Below are positions 1 through 9,239 of a stretch of DNA of 64,000 nucleotides, in pieces. Both the position numbers and the translations under genes were made by a program. The notes beneath the pieces were generated by a model. That model worked only from the letters and a program-made list of their open reading frames with translations, was not told the origin of the DNA and searched no databases. Location of the stretch: NCBI GenBank assembly GCA_040756745.1, contig JBFLYO010000018.1:6244-70243 (forward strand). The letters are read 5' to 3'. The stretch's first letter is position 1. The number at the start of each line of letters is the position of its first letter. The DNA comes from JBFLYO01 sp040756745. GTDB taxonomy: Bacteria > Bacteroidota > Ignavibacteria > UBA10030 > UBA6906.

Positions 1-1
1 G

Positions 2-943
2 ATCTCCGAGACCATCGGAATATCGGAAGTCACCGTATCATATCACCGTCCGGGGGTGAAAGGCCGCAAAGTCTGGGGTGACCTCGTTCCATACGGCATC
101 GTCTGGCGCGCCGGAGCAAATGAGAACACGACGGTGAGTTTCTCTTCAGAAGTGACCGTGGGCGGAAGTACGCTTCCGGCAGGCACGTATGGCCTGCACA
201 TGATCCCGACGGAAGGCAATTGGACCGTCATTTTCAGCAGGAATGCGACATCCTGGGGAAGTTTCTTTTACAAGGAAGCGGAGGATGCGCTCCGGTTCAA
301 GGTGAAGCCGGTAGCGTCGGAGTATCACGAGTGGCTCCAGTATGAATTCTCCGATCTCTCAGACAGCAGCGCAATCCTCTCCCTCTTATGGGAGAAGGTC
401 CGGGTGCCGATCGCGCTGAGGTTCGTCACACGCAAGCTGGTGATTGACAACGCACGCGACGTCTATCTCCGCGGGCTCGCAGGCTTTTCCTGGCAGGGGT
501 TCAATCAGGCGGCGCAGTACTGTCTTCGGAACAACATGAATCTTGCCGAAGCGCTGAACTGGGCGAACCAGTCGGTTGCCATTGCCGAGACGTTCGCGAA
601 TCTCCGGACGAAGGCGGCCATCCTTGAGAAGATGGGAAACACGTCGGAAGTAGCGTCACTCCGCTCCAAGGCAATGTCGATCGCGACTGAGGTGGACATC
701 AATACGCTCGGGTACACCTACCTGCAGGCCGGCAACACCAAGGAGGCCATTGCGACGTTTGAAACGAACGTCAAGGACCACCCGAACTCATGGAACGTGT
801 ATGACAGCCTCGGCGAGGGACTTGACGCAGCAGGCGACACGAAAGGCGCGATCAGGAACTACGAGAAGGCGCTGAAGATGGTGGGGGACGAGGTAAACAA
901 GAAGCGGATCAATGAGATACTTACCCGTCTGAGGGTCAAATAG
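2..943 (+). CDS. DUF2911 domain protein with C-terminal TPRs (5' truncated)
   Basis: The reading frame is open from the left edge, so the true start lies outside the window; the first internal Met (base 56) is not taken as the start. The visible part begins inside a DUF2911 domain (ISETIGISEVTVSYHRPG, WGDLVPYG, WRAGANENT, PAGTYGLHMIP), a family of secreted beta-rich proteins of unknown function that is common in Bacteroidota. From about base 480 it becomes helical, with at least one clear TPR near bases 715-930 (YLQAGNTKEAIATFE, AAGDTKGAIRNYEKAL). The protein is probably periplasmic or surface-associated and a protein-interaction module. It converges on the pilin-like operon. The domain call is firm; the role is unknown. 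Confidence 0.85.
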   Translation: MSETIGISEVTVSYHRPGVKGRKVWGDLVPYGIVWRAGANENTTVSFSSEVTVGGSTLPAGTYGLHMIPTEGNWTVIFSRNATSWGSFFYKEAEDALRFKVKPVASEYHEWLQYEFSDLSDSSAILSLLWEKVRVPIALRFVTRKLVIDNARDVYLRGLAGFSWQGFNQAAQYCLRNNMNLAEALNWANQSVAIAETFANLRTKAAILEKMGNTSEVASLRSKAMSIATEVDINTLGYTYLQAGNTKEAIATFETNVKDHPNSWNVYDSLGEGLDAAGDTKGAIRNYEKALKMVGDEVNKKRINEILTRLRVK

Positions 944-974
944 CATCCCGACACACGCAGGCGGAAAGGAGGTC

Positions 975-2390
975 TCACTCAACGGCGCCTGCCTTGACGA
1001 GGAAGGACTCAAGCGCCATGAGAGCCGTCCCCGGCATCTCAAGTGCGTGCTGGTGAAGGAGCCTGCCGTCGAATCGGTATCCCTTCATGAATCCCCCGCT
1101 GCTCGCGCCGATAGGATTGGAGCCGGAGCCGACCCCTTTACGGACCCCCTGCGTGATGCTCCCGAAGATTTCGAGTCGCTGGCGCTTGCGGTTCTGATTG
1201 TCTGCAGCAGTTACGCCGCCCTGCAGCGTAAAGATCGACGCCTGGACGTTGAATATATTGCTGCCGCTGTTGGCTGCGTTAACCTCGGTGTTGCCGATGA
1301 CGAGGTTGTTCTGCGCAATCAGCCCGATGAGGTCACTGGAATTCGGGTCGATTCGGGGATTCGTGTAGCACAGCAGATCATTTGTGACGAAGATGTTCCC
1401 GCCCGCACCGCTCAGTGTGTCACTGACCACCGAGATCTTTCCCTTGATTGATCCCTCGACAAAGACATCCACCCCCTTGACGAACAGCACGCCGTTTGCT
1501 GGCGGGACGGTGACCGGATCACCCAGCCGGAAATCGCCATAGTATCCCGTGTTGTTCGGGCTCTGGCACCCCGTTCCCCGATTCGTCAGCCGCACTTCCG
1601 TGAAATACCGAATCTTCTGCTCTCCCGCACCATCGACAAAGAACTGCAAATGCAGCTGCTGCTGAGAGTCGAGGTTCTCGCCGTTGTTGATCGCGTATTT
1701 CTGGCTCCAGTCCGGTCCGGGCCCGCCTGGCGCAAAGAGAGGGCCGCTTGGCTGCGGCAGACTGCTTGGGAAGAGGATCGTGATCCCGCTCCTGGGGGCG
1801 CCGCGCGTGAACACAGGATACGTCCCTGCGGTGATGGTTACCGGCTTGAATGTTGTAACCATTCCCAGGAAGACGGGCATCACCGGGTTCCCGAAATAAT
1901 GATCGATCAATAGCGTGTTATTGCTGTGGAGATTCCCATTGGCAGTGTCGTACGTCGTCCACGGAATGGTTCCGGGGTCATTATTTGTCAGCACAACGAA
2001 CTGGTCGAAGTAGCCTTGCGAGAGGTATGCCACGAACGACACTTTCTCCTTCTGAGCGCCGCTTGCGGGATATGAGCCCTGCGAAACCACGCGGAGCCGC
2101 TCCCCCTCGCGAGTCACGGCGACATCGAGCTTCCCCCCCTCAAAATCCACATTGTTCCGGAAATTCTCCCAGTACTCCTCGTTCATTGATCCAAGCGATG
2201 CGGCGGTGTTGTCAAAGAACAGCGCTGTCGCGGCCATGTTGATGCCGCTCCGCGCTATCGCGTACGCGTTCGACCTGCACTCATGAGCGACGAAGTTGTC
2301 CACAGCATCATTCGTGTTCCGCCCGCTGTTCCACACGATCATCAGCAACGAGAGGCCGACTACCAGAAACACTGAGACACGTCCCGTCAC
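975..2390 (-). CDS. Pilus-assembly-like envelope protein (PilX/GspK-like architecture)
   Basis: A protein of 471 aa with a GTG start (GTGACGGGA) whose GTGA overlaps the stop of the upstream gene by 4 bp, so translation is likely coupled. The N-terminus has one hydrophobic helix (VSVFLVVGLSLLMIVW) followed by a helical stretch (ECRSNAYAIARSGINMAATALFFD), as in large minor pilins such as PilX or GspK. The rest is a long beta-rich region with repeated Asn/Gly turns and a segment on serial secretion-like folds (VLFVKGVDVFVEGSIKGKISVVS). It is the last gene of a three-gene set with 2387-3025 and 3037-3600. I infer a pilus or pseudopilus tip component. No canonical GFTLIE cleavage motif is seen, so it could instead be an inner-membrane-anchored envelope protein. 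Confidence 0.6.
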   Translation of the reverse strand: MTGRVSVFLVVGLSLLMIVWNSGRNTNDAVDNFVAHECRSNAYAIARSGINMAATALFFDNTAASLGSMNEEYWENFRNNVDFEGGKLDVAVTREGERLRVVSQGSYPASGAQKEKVSFVAYLSQGYFDQFVVLTNNDPGTIPWTTYDTANGNLHSNNTLLIDHYFGNPVMPVFLGMVTTFKPVTITAGTYPVFTRGAPRSGITILFPSSLPQPSGPLFAPGGPGPDWSQKYAINNGENLDSQQQLHLQFFVDGAGEQKIRYFTEVRLTNRGTGCQSPNNTGYYGDFRLGDPVTVPPANGVLFVKGVDVFVEGSIKGKISVVSDTLSGAGGNIFVTNDLLCYTNPRIDPNSSDLIGLIAQNNLVIGNTEVNAANSGSNIFNVQASIFTLQGGVTAADNQNRKRQRLEIFGSITQGVRKGVGSGSNPIGASSGGFMKGYRFDGRLLHQHALEMPGTALMALESFLVKAGAVE

Positions 2391-3025
2391 GAGCCACCCC
2401 GCCCAAAATTTTTGAGCTCAAAATCAAGTTGTCGCCAGTTGACGCTGACAATGTTCAGCGAGTCGACGGTTTCAGGTACCACAAAGGGGAACTGGTTTTC
2501 CACGCGCAGGATCACTTCGATGCCGGTGATTTCCCTGAGCCGGCCAGTTGCAACGGGCCGGGAGAGCGTGTCGTCATTGTACTTGTGGTACCTGAATTCC
2601 AGATGGGTCACCCCGAGGCTCGAGAGTTGCCACTGGCCGTCATTTTCCCGGCGATAGAGCATGCGCTCGCGTGGATTTGCGGACATGGTCTGCAGCGGAC
2701 CAAGCATATAGGCCACGGAATCGACCTCGCCGTCCCCTTCAGGATTCTCATCGGTGACAAGATCGGTTCTGAAGGCAATGTAATCCGTGCCCGCACAGAG
2801 CACGACGGGGCCGGTCATGTTCGCACGATCCGCGCAATACCCGATTCGCCGGAAATCCTCCTCAAGGATGTTCACAAGCGACATCAGATTCTGCTGAGCG
2901 ACAATGTCATCATGGGATTGCTGCTTGGCTTGCAGGTTCTGCGCCTGAAACTGCAGCAGTGTCAGGAGGAATGTTCCCCCAAGGATTGAGGCACCCAGGA
3001 AATCGATGACGACTTGGAATCCCAC
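2387..3025 (-). CDS. PilW-like minor prepilin-type protein
   Basis: A protein of 212 aa starting at GTG (GTGGGATTC) behind a GGAGGGG Shine-Dalgarno. An N-terminal hydrophobic helix (FLGASILGGTFLLTLLQF) is followed by a Gln-rich amphipathic helix (QAQNLQAKQQSHDDIVAQQN) and then NILEEDFRRIGYCAD, which closely resembles the start of PilW-type minor pilins. Downstream is a beta domain with VDSVAYMLG and NFPFVV-like strands. It sits 11 bp after the 3037-3600 gene and overlaps the next gene by 4 bp. A full type IV prepilin leader is not evident, so the assignment rests on architecture and gene order. Confidence 0.6.
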   Translation of the reverse strand: MGFQVVIDFLGASILGGTFLLTLLQFQAQNLQAKQQSHDDIVAQQNLMSLVNILEEDFRRIGYCADRANMTGPVVLCAGTDYIAFRTDLVTDENPEGDGEVDSVAYMLGPLQTMSANPRERMLYRRENDGQWQLSSLGVTHLEFRYHKYNDDTLSRPVATGRLREITGIEVILRVENQFPFVVPETVDSLNIVSVNWRQLDFELKNFGRGGS

Positions 3026-3036
3026 TCACCCCTCCG

Positions 3037-3600
3037 TCACAGAAAATTGTAATAGCTCAGAATGACGCTCTTGTGAATTGCCGCCTGCTCTCCCTGGATC
3101 AGGAAGTGATGAACAGTTGAACCGGGCACCGTATCCGTCACCGTAACGGTGAAAATCTTATACCAGGTCCTCGCGGCCGTCGCCGCATCAGCTGAAGGAT
3201 CATAGAACTGCACTGTGCAACGGACGTGGAAAAGGCCGACATCAGCCACGCCGACAGTATCATCAAAGTCATTGAAATCATCCACGTCGTCGAAGTCTCT
3301 CATGGAATACTCTCCCCCCTCAGGCCCCAGAACGCTGGAGAGATTCGTGAGGAGCATCGTGGAATCCGATGGTCGTGCCGTGCGTGGTTGAACAGCATTG
3401 GTGAGGGTGTATTCGTCGAAATAGAGGGAATTGCTGCTCACTTTCTCGATGAATGAGTTCGCAATGGAGATGGCGTTCAGGCCGATTTTGCTCGTCAGAA
3501 TAGTCTCCTCTGTCGACAAGTTGCCGACATTCTCCGACAACAAGAGAAGAGCGAACAGCGTCCCTGCGACAATGAGAAAGATCGTTTCGCTGCGAATCAT
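3037..3600 (-). CDS. Membrane-anchored pilin-like protein, first gene of the set
   Basis: A protein of 187 aa starting at ATG 3600 (MIRSETIFLIVAG), 7 bp after a GGGAGG Shine-Dalgarno. Two codons upstream, GTG and TTG lie within that site's spacer, so they are not preferred. One N-terminal transmembrane helix (TIFLIVAGTLFALLLL) is followed by an extracytoplasmic region that contains an unusual acidic run of alternating D, V and F (DFDDVDDFNDFDD). It lacks recognisable catalytic motifs. The position at the head of a tight cluster with two pilin-like genes suggests a minor pilin or assembly partner. Function is otherwise unknown. Confidence 0.6.
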   Translation of the reverse strand: MIRSETIFLIVAGTLFALLLLSENVGNLSTEETILTSKIGLNAISIANSFIEKVSSNSLYFDEYTLTNAVQPRTARPSDSTMLLTNLSSVLGPEGGEYSMRDFDDVDDFNDFDDTVGVADVGLFHVRCTVQFYDPSADAATAARTWYKIFTVTVTDTVPGSTVHHFLIQGEQAAIHKSVILSYYNFL

Positions 3601-3658
3601 CAACACCTCCCTCAGTCACGCCCGGCGGCCCCCCGGAAAGACCTACAATCAGCGCCTC

Positions 3659-3674
3659 CAGATTGTACAATCTG
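3659..3674. promoter_or_regulatory. 16-bp perfect palindrome upstream of pilin-like operon
   Basis: CAGATTGTACAATCTG is perfectly self-complementary and lies about 60 bp upstream of the start at 3600. The gap 3601-3910 otherwise holds no gene I can support. The palindrome could be a dimeric regulator site; no convincing -35/-10 pair is seen around it. Confidence 0.35.
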
Positions 3675-3910
3675 CACACCACCGGGCCCCTGTCTGATGT
3701 GCAATGCCTGTTCCAACCATCCTCAGATCAAGATCCGGCCTGTGGAGAAAATAATAGCTGAAAAGGCTGGGTCGGATTGTGATCCGTGACAACAGACAAT
3801 GCGGGGGACTATGTCGATTGATGAGCGACACCTCCGTATGACCGGAGATCGTTCAAACGAGGAGGGTTTCTTACGAGAAGGCGTTGAAAACGGGGGGAAA
3901 GCAGGAGGAA

Positions 3911-4033
3911 TCAACCCTCAACAAACGCAATCATCTCTTTCGCGTCAGCGACAGCGTATCCCATCATATCGCTGTTGAAATAGAAGTACACATCGGAACC
4001 CTTCTCCGTCCCTCGCCTCAGCTTGGCAGAACG
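3911..4033 (-). pseudogene. C-terminal remnant of a DUF72 family gene
   Basis: Read on the minus strand, this stretch encodes DVYFYFNSDMMGYAVADAKEM and then a stop, which matches the characteristic end of DUF72 (YecE-like) proteins, usually VYVYFNND...YAV.NA. Only about 40 residues are recognisable; the frame upstream runs into the 3' end of katG and has no DUF72 similarity. A complete DUF72 protein is about 240-300 aa. I infer that a DUF72 gene was truncated when the katG segment arrived or was rearranged. Confidence 0.55.
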
Positions 4034-4097
4034 GCTAGGATTGCGGGAAGGACTAAGAATGGCCGACCGCATGGGCCCATTGGAGACGCTTACGCTA

Positions 4098-6299
<2,202 letters not shown>

Positions 6300-6334
6300 C
6301 GGAGGCCCTCCTTTGGTTGTGCAAATCGTATCTA

Positions 6335-6364
6335 ATACTAATTAGGAATAATTATTAATGTCAA
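6335..6364 (-). promoter_or_regulatory. katG promoter with candidate PerR operator
   Basis: On the minus strand TTGACA (6364-6359), an 18-bp spacer and TAGTAT (6340-6335) form a good sigma-70-type promoter. Within the spacer lies AATAATTATT (6347-6356), a perfect palindrome resembling the core of Per/Fur boxes (TTATAATNATTATAA). Placement between -35 and -10 fits repression by the adjacent PerR-like protein. The site assignment is inference. Confidence 0.6.
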
Positions 6365-6376
6365 GACAAAAAAACT

Positions 6377-6829
6377 TCAGTTCCTGGCCCCACCTCTCCG
6401 GCACGCGGAACAAAGGACATTGACATACACGCTGTGCCCCAGAACGGTGTTGTCACGCCGCACATGTTCGGGGATTGAGAGGGCATCCAACTCCGCATCG
6501 AGGAGGTTCGTGACTCTCTTGCAGCGAACGCAGACAATGTGGTGGTGTGGCTCAACGATCGGGTCGAACCGTACGGTTTCGTGCAGCGGGGTCAGACGCG
6601 CAATGATCCCATGTCGCTCGAACGACTCCAAGGTCGCATAGACCGTGGCACGAGAGATCGTCGGATGGGACCGTTTGATCCTGCGGTGAAGTTTATCAGG
6701 ACTGGGATGCGATTCGTCCCGCAGCAGCGCTTGGTAAATAAGTAACCTCTGCGGCGTTACCTTCAGCCCGGCAGTTCTGCACTGCTCGACGAACTTCTGA
6801 ATTCTGGATTCTTCGCTTTTCCTCGTCAC
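6377..6829 (-). CDS. perR: Fur family peroxide-responsive regulator (PerR-like)
   Basis: A protein of 150 aa. I chose GTG 6829 because it follows GGGGAGG by 7 bp and because the next upstream ATG (6856) overlaps the predicted -10 of its own promoter. The N-terminal winged helix (GLKVTPQRLLIYQALL, ISRATVYATLESFERHGII) is followed by the metal-binding dimerisation domain with PHHHIVCVRCKRV and C-terminal CSAC, giving two CxxC pairs for structural zinc. His/Asp ligands for the regulatory metal are present. The position immediately upstream of katG strongly suggests a peroxide sensor rather than an iron or zinc regulator, although Fur and Zur cannot be fully excluded by sequence alone. Confidence 0.88.
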   Translation of the reverse strand: MTRKSEESRIQKFVEQCRTAGLKVTPQRLLIYQALLRDESHPSPDKLHRRIKRSHPTISRATVYATLESFERHGIIARLTPLHETVRFDPIVEPHHHIVCVRCKRVTNLLDAELDALSIPEHVRRDNTVLGHSVYVNVLCSACRRGGARN

Positions 6830-6851
6830 TGAGGGGCCTCCCCATCCTGAG

Positions 6852-6881
6852 ATCATACAAACATAACGATCAAAAAAGCAA
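6852..6881 (-). promoter_or_regulatory. Putative perR promoter
   Basis: TTGCTT (6881-6876), an 18-bp spacer and TATGAT (6857-6852). Transcription would begin near 6845, giving a leader of about 16 nt that holds the Shine-Dalgarno for GTG 6829. Confidence 0.5.
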
Positions 6882-7085
6882 AGGGCAATCATGGTTTGCA
6901 GTGTCGCTGATGATTGCTGCGAACGGTTTCTGAGATTCAACGCCAGTCGGAAAACCGCCGACTGCGTTGAACCTCTGTAACCGCTCATCGAAGGATCCTG
7001 AAGGCTCCCACATCTCCGGTCAACTTCTGCGATCCGGGACTGCCAGCGCTTCCAACGACGCGGAAGCCCGGGCCGCCGAAAGTCC

Positions 7086-7200
7086 AATCAAATTCAGATA
7101 TCCGATATCAGGTATCCTGCCAGCCGCCTGCCTGCCGTGAGGCAGGGCAGGCAGGCTGATATCTGAACTCGAAAGTCCGCCTTCGGCGGACTTTCGCGGG
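7086..7200. repeat. Composite palindromic element, copy 1
   Basis: It begins AATCAAATTCAGATATCC, passes through a GATATC-rich segment and ends in a hairpin with 12-bp arms (CGAAAGTCCGCC and its complement, 7170-7196). A second palindromic sequence (GCCTGCCTGCC...GGCAGGCAGGC) is inserted in its middle. The same start and end occur in copy 2 at 7782-7852, on the other side of the four-helix-bundle gene. Confidence 0.8.
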
Positions 7201-7398
7201 ACGGCCTCCTGCGTCATGAATGAGCTTGACCATGCCCCTCCACTCTATCGCGAATGGTGATTCTCTCTTCCCTCCAATCGGAAAATGTCCGATTCCCGTG
7301 TATTAATGAGGAGATGGGGACGAGGAGGAAATTCGCGAAGGGAGCAGGGCCGTAGAAGGCTTACCATGCGTGGACAAAGTAGAATGGAGAGAGATCGG

Positions 7399-7764
7399 AT
7401 GCCTACAGGAACTGACATTCAGGAGCGATTAACCGGGTTCGCAGTTCAGGTTATGGAATTCTGCGACTCTATGCCAAAGACGTTCGCAGGGAGGCACGTG
7501 AGCGAGCAACTCCTCAGATCCGGAACCGCCGCAGCAGCCAACTATGCAGAAGTTCGGGGAGCGGAGAGCCGAAATGACTTCATCCACAAGCTCGGCGTTG
7601 TGCGCAAGGAACTCAACGAATCGCTGGTTTGGCTTCGGATTCTGGAGCGCCGTGGAATAGGCGCCGATGGCGAGGTGACCGCTCTGTTACGGGAGTGCGA
7701 TGAACTCTGCAGGATTATCTCGGCCAGCAGGAAGACGGCCGAGGCGAATGCGAAGAAGGTGTGA
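7399..7764 (+). CDS. Four-helix-bundle protein (S23/IVP family)
   Basis: A protein of 121 aa starting at ATG 7399, three bases after GGAGAGAGAT; longer in-frame starts upstream lack a ribosome site. The pattern DIQERLTGFAVQVMEFCDSM, then SEQLLRSGTAAAANYAEVRGAES, NDFIHKLGVVRKELNESLVWL and ECDELCRIISASRKTAE is the standard four-helix S23 family, originally found encoded in 23S rRNA intervening sequences. The same fold is used by Avd of diversity-generating retroelements, but there is no reverse transcriptase here. It stands alone between two copies of a palindromic repeat, which hints that it may have moved with them. Molecular role unknown. Confidence 0.88.
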   Translation: MPTGTDIQERLTGFAVQVMEFCDSMPKTFAGRHVSEQLLRSGTAAAANYAEVRGAESRNDFIHKLGVVRKELNESLVWLRILERRGIGADGEVTALLRECDELCRIISASRKTAEANAKKV

Positions 7765-7781
7765 ACGCGTTACATGAATAC

Positions 7782-7927
<146 letters not shown>

Positions 7928-8097
7928 AGATGCTTAACCTAACCAAATTGAGTGGCGCCCATGGCGCCACGAAATCCCGCCCGGTGTTTGGGCGGGACTG
8001 AGCTACCACCCCAGATGCATAACCTAACCAAGTTGAGTGGCGCACCCGGCGCCACGAAACCCCGCCCGGTGTTTGGGCGGGACTGAGCTACCACCCC
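7928..8097 (-). repeat. Two 85-bp tandem units with interrupted tRNA-Asp 5' ends
   Basis: Units 7928-8012 and 8013-8097 are the same length and about 90% identical. Read on the minus strand, each starts with the tRNA-Asp 5' end (GGGGTGGTAGCTCAGT), then carries an insert with two hairpins (CCCGCCC...GGGCGGG and GTGGCGCC...GGCGCCAC), and resumes with CTCAAyTTGGTTAG, the D-loop continuation. A short linker (GTTAwGCATCT) joins it to the next unit or to the real tRNA. These are not functional tRNAs because everything after the D loop is missing. Confidence 0.85.
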
Positions 8098-8100
8098 GAG

Positions 8101-8138
8101 CAATTGACGATTGACAATTGACGGTGGACGATTGACAA
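8101..8138. repeat. Short ATTGAC-type tandem/inverted repeat
   Basis: A run of CAATTGACGATTGACAATTG type words repeats three times. The remaining bases to about 8500 contain no gene I can support. Confidence 0.5.
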
Positions 8139-8500
8139 CCGACCGAATCAAAATACGAAATAATGGGCCGAGAATCAAGGAAAGGAGCTCATAAACCCTT
8201 GCGAATTCCCATGAACGCCCCGCCAACCGCCTCACCTCCCCTTGCTAGTGTGAACAGAGTCGATTACATTCGCTTGACGTGACATTGGTCGACGAACGAT
8301 GGACCTGGCTGGCTGCTCTTCAGCTGCCATGGATGTCGTGTCAGACCTGAGAGCGCAAGTCCTCATCTACCTGTTGTTTGCACTCCCACCTCTCCCTTTC
8401 GGCAACCATAAGGCCCATCGCAAGGGTCCGTTCACCCCTAACTATTCATTGTGACCTTCTGACCCTCCTGTCGGAACTCTTTAGGAATGTCGGGGCAGAA

Positions 8501-9235
8501 ATGAACGGCCTACCCCCTCACGATCTTTGGTTCCCCCCCGGAAGCCCCTTCGCTCCCTGGCGTGCACTTGCGTTAAAGGAGCGCAGAGGACGTTGTCTCC
8601 CGTATACGATTGCCGCTCTCTGCCTGTTCACTCTGACCGTGCTTGCTCCCGATACGGGAGCCGGCGGCCTTCACGTACCCGCAGATTCCAGCGCCGAGCG
8701 ACACTCGACTGCCGAGGAGAGAAAACCGGCGCTTCCGGGCGAAGGGTGGATAGGATCCGGCTGCTACTGGGACTTTCACGATTCGGTTTTCTTCGCTCAG
8801 GGTTACTCCACTCTTGGTAGGGCGTACTACGAGCCAAAAGACTTCGGCGACTTCACGTTTGAAGTCCGATTGATGAAGCTCGCAGAGGACGGGGCGCTCG
8901 AGCTCGTCTTTCGGTACGACGAGAACAAAGTCGAAGGCTATCATATCTACCTGTGGCCACATGGAGGATTTGGTGTGGGGAAGCTTGATGGGCCGATGCG
9001 ATCCGGTCCAGTGTTCGGACCGCCTGCCCATTTCAACAGGGAACTCAATGCGTGGAACAACATCAAAGTGATCGGGCGTGGGGAGCGATTCGACTTTTTC
9101 ATTAACGGATTCCATGTGTGGACGGCGAGGGATGGTAAATTTCGGCGCGGGAAACTGGGCCTTGGCATGCCTGGTGATCTCCGCCAACTCGCGAGATTCC
9201 AAATCATCAGGATGAGCGACACCCCCGAGGAATAG
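8501..9235 (+). CDS. Secreted DUF1080/LamG-like domain protein
   Basis: About 244 aa from ATG 8501; a longer form from 8378 is possible but adds low-quality sequence. An unusually long N-terminus precedes a hydrophobic export segment (YTIAALCLFTLTVLAP). From about residue 95 onward it has the concanavalin-type beta-sandwich features of DUF1080/3-keto-disaccharide hydrolase-like proteins: DFTFEVRLMKLAEDGALELVFRY, YHIYLWPHGGFGVGKL, WNNIKVIGRGERFDFFING. Such modules bind or act on glycans. It ends 4 bp before the hybrid sensor gene, so the two are probably co-transcribed and it may help present a ligand to the sensor. Ligand unknown. Confidence 0.7.
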   Translation: MNGLPPHDLWFPPGSPFAPWRALALKERRGRCLPYTIAALCLFTLTVLAPDTGAGGLHVPADSSAERHSTAEERKPALPGEGWIGSGCYWDFHDSVFFAQGYSTLGRAYYEPKDFGDFTFEVRLMKLAEDGALELVFRYDENKVEGYHIYLWPHGGFGVGKLDGPMRSGPVFGPPAHFNRELNAWNNIKVIGRGERFDFFINGFHVWTARDGKFRRGKLGLGMPGDLRQLARFQIIRMSDTPEE

Positions 9236-9239
9236 GAAG

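Noticed and set aside
6830..7087. N-terminal extension of the PerR-like protein to an upstream start
   Set aside because: It runs through the predicted promoter, has no Shine-Dalgarno, and Fur family proteins are about 140-150 aa as with GTG 6829.
7399..7764. Diversity-generating retroelement accessory (Avd)
   Set aside because: Same fold as S23 proteins, but there is no reverse transcriptase and no template or variable repeat nearby.
7928..8097. Additional tRNA genes or a CRISPR array in the 85-bp repeats
   Set aside because: Only the first 16-24 nt of the tRNA are present, so no cloverleaf forms. Two contiguous units without spacers are not a CRISPR.
8143..8500. A protein-coding gene in the 360 bp before the DUF1080-like gene
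   Set aside because: Short frames have no start signals or similarity, and the composition matches the repeat-rich flank.
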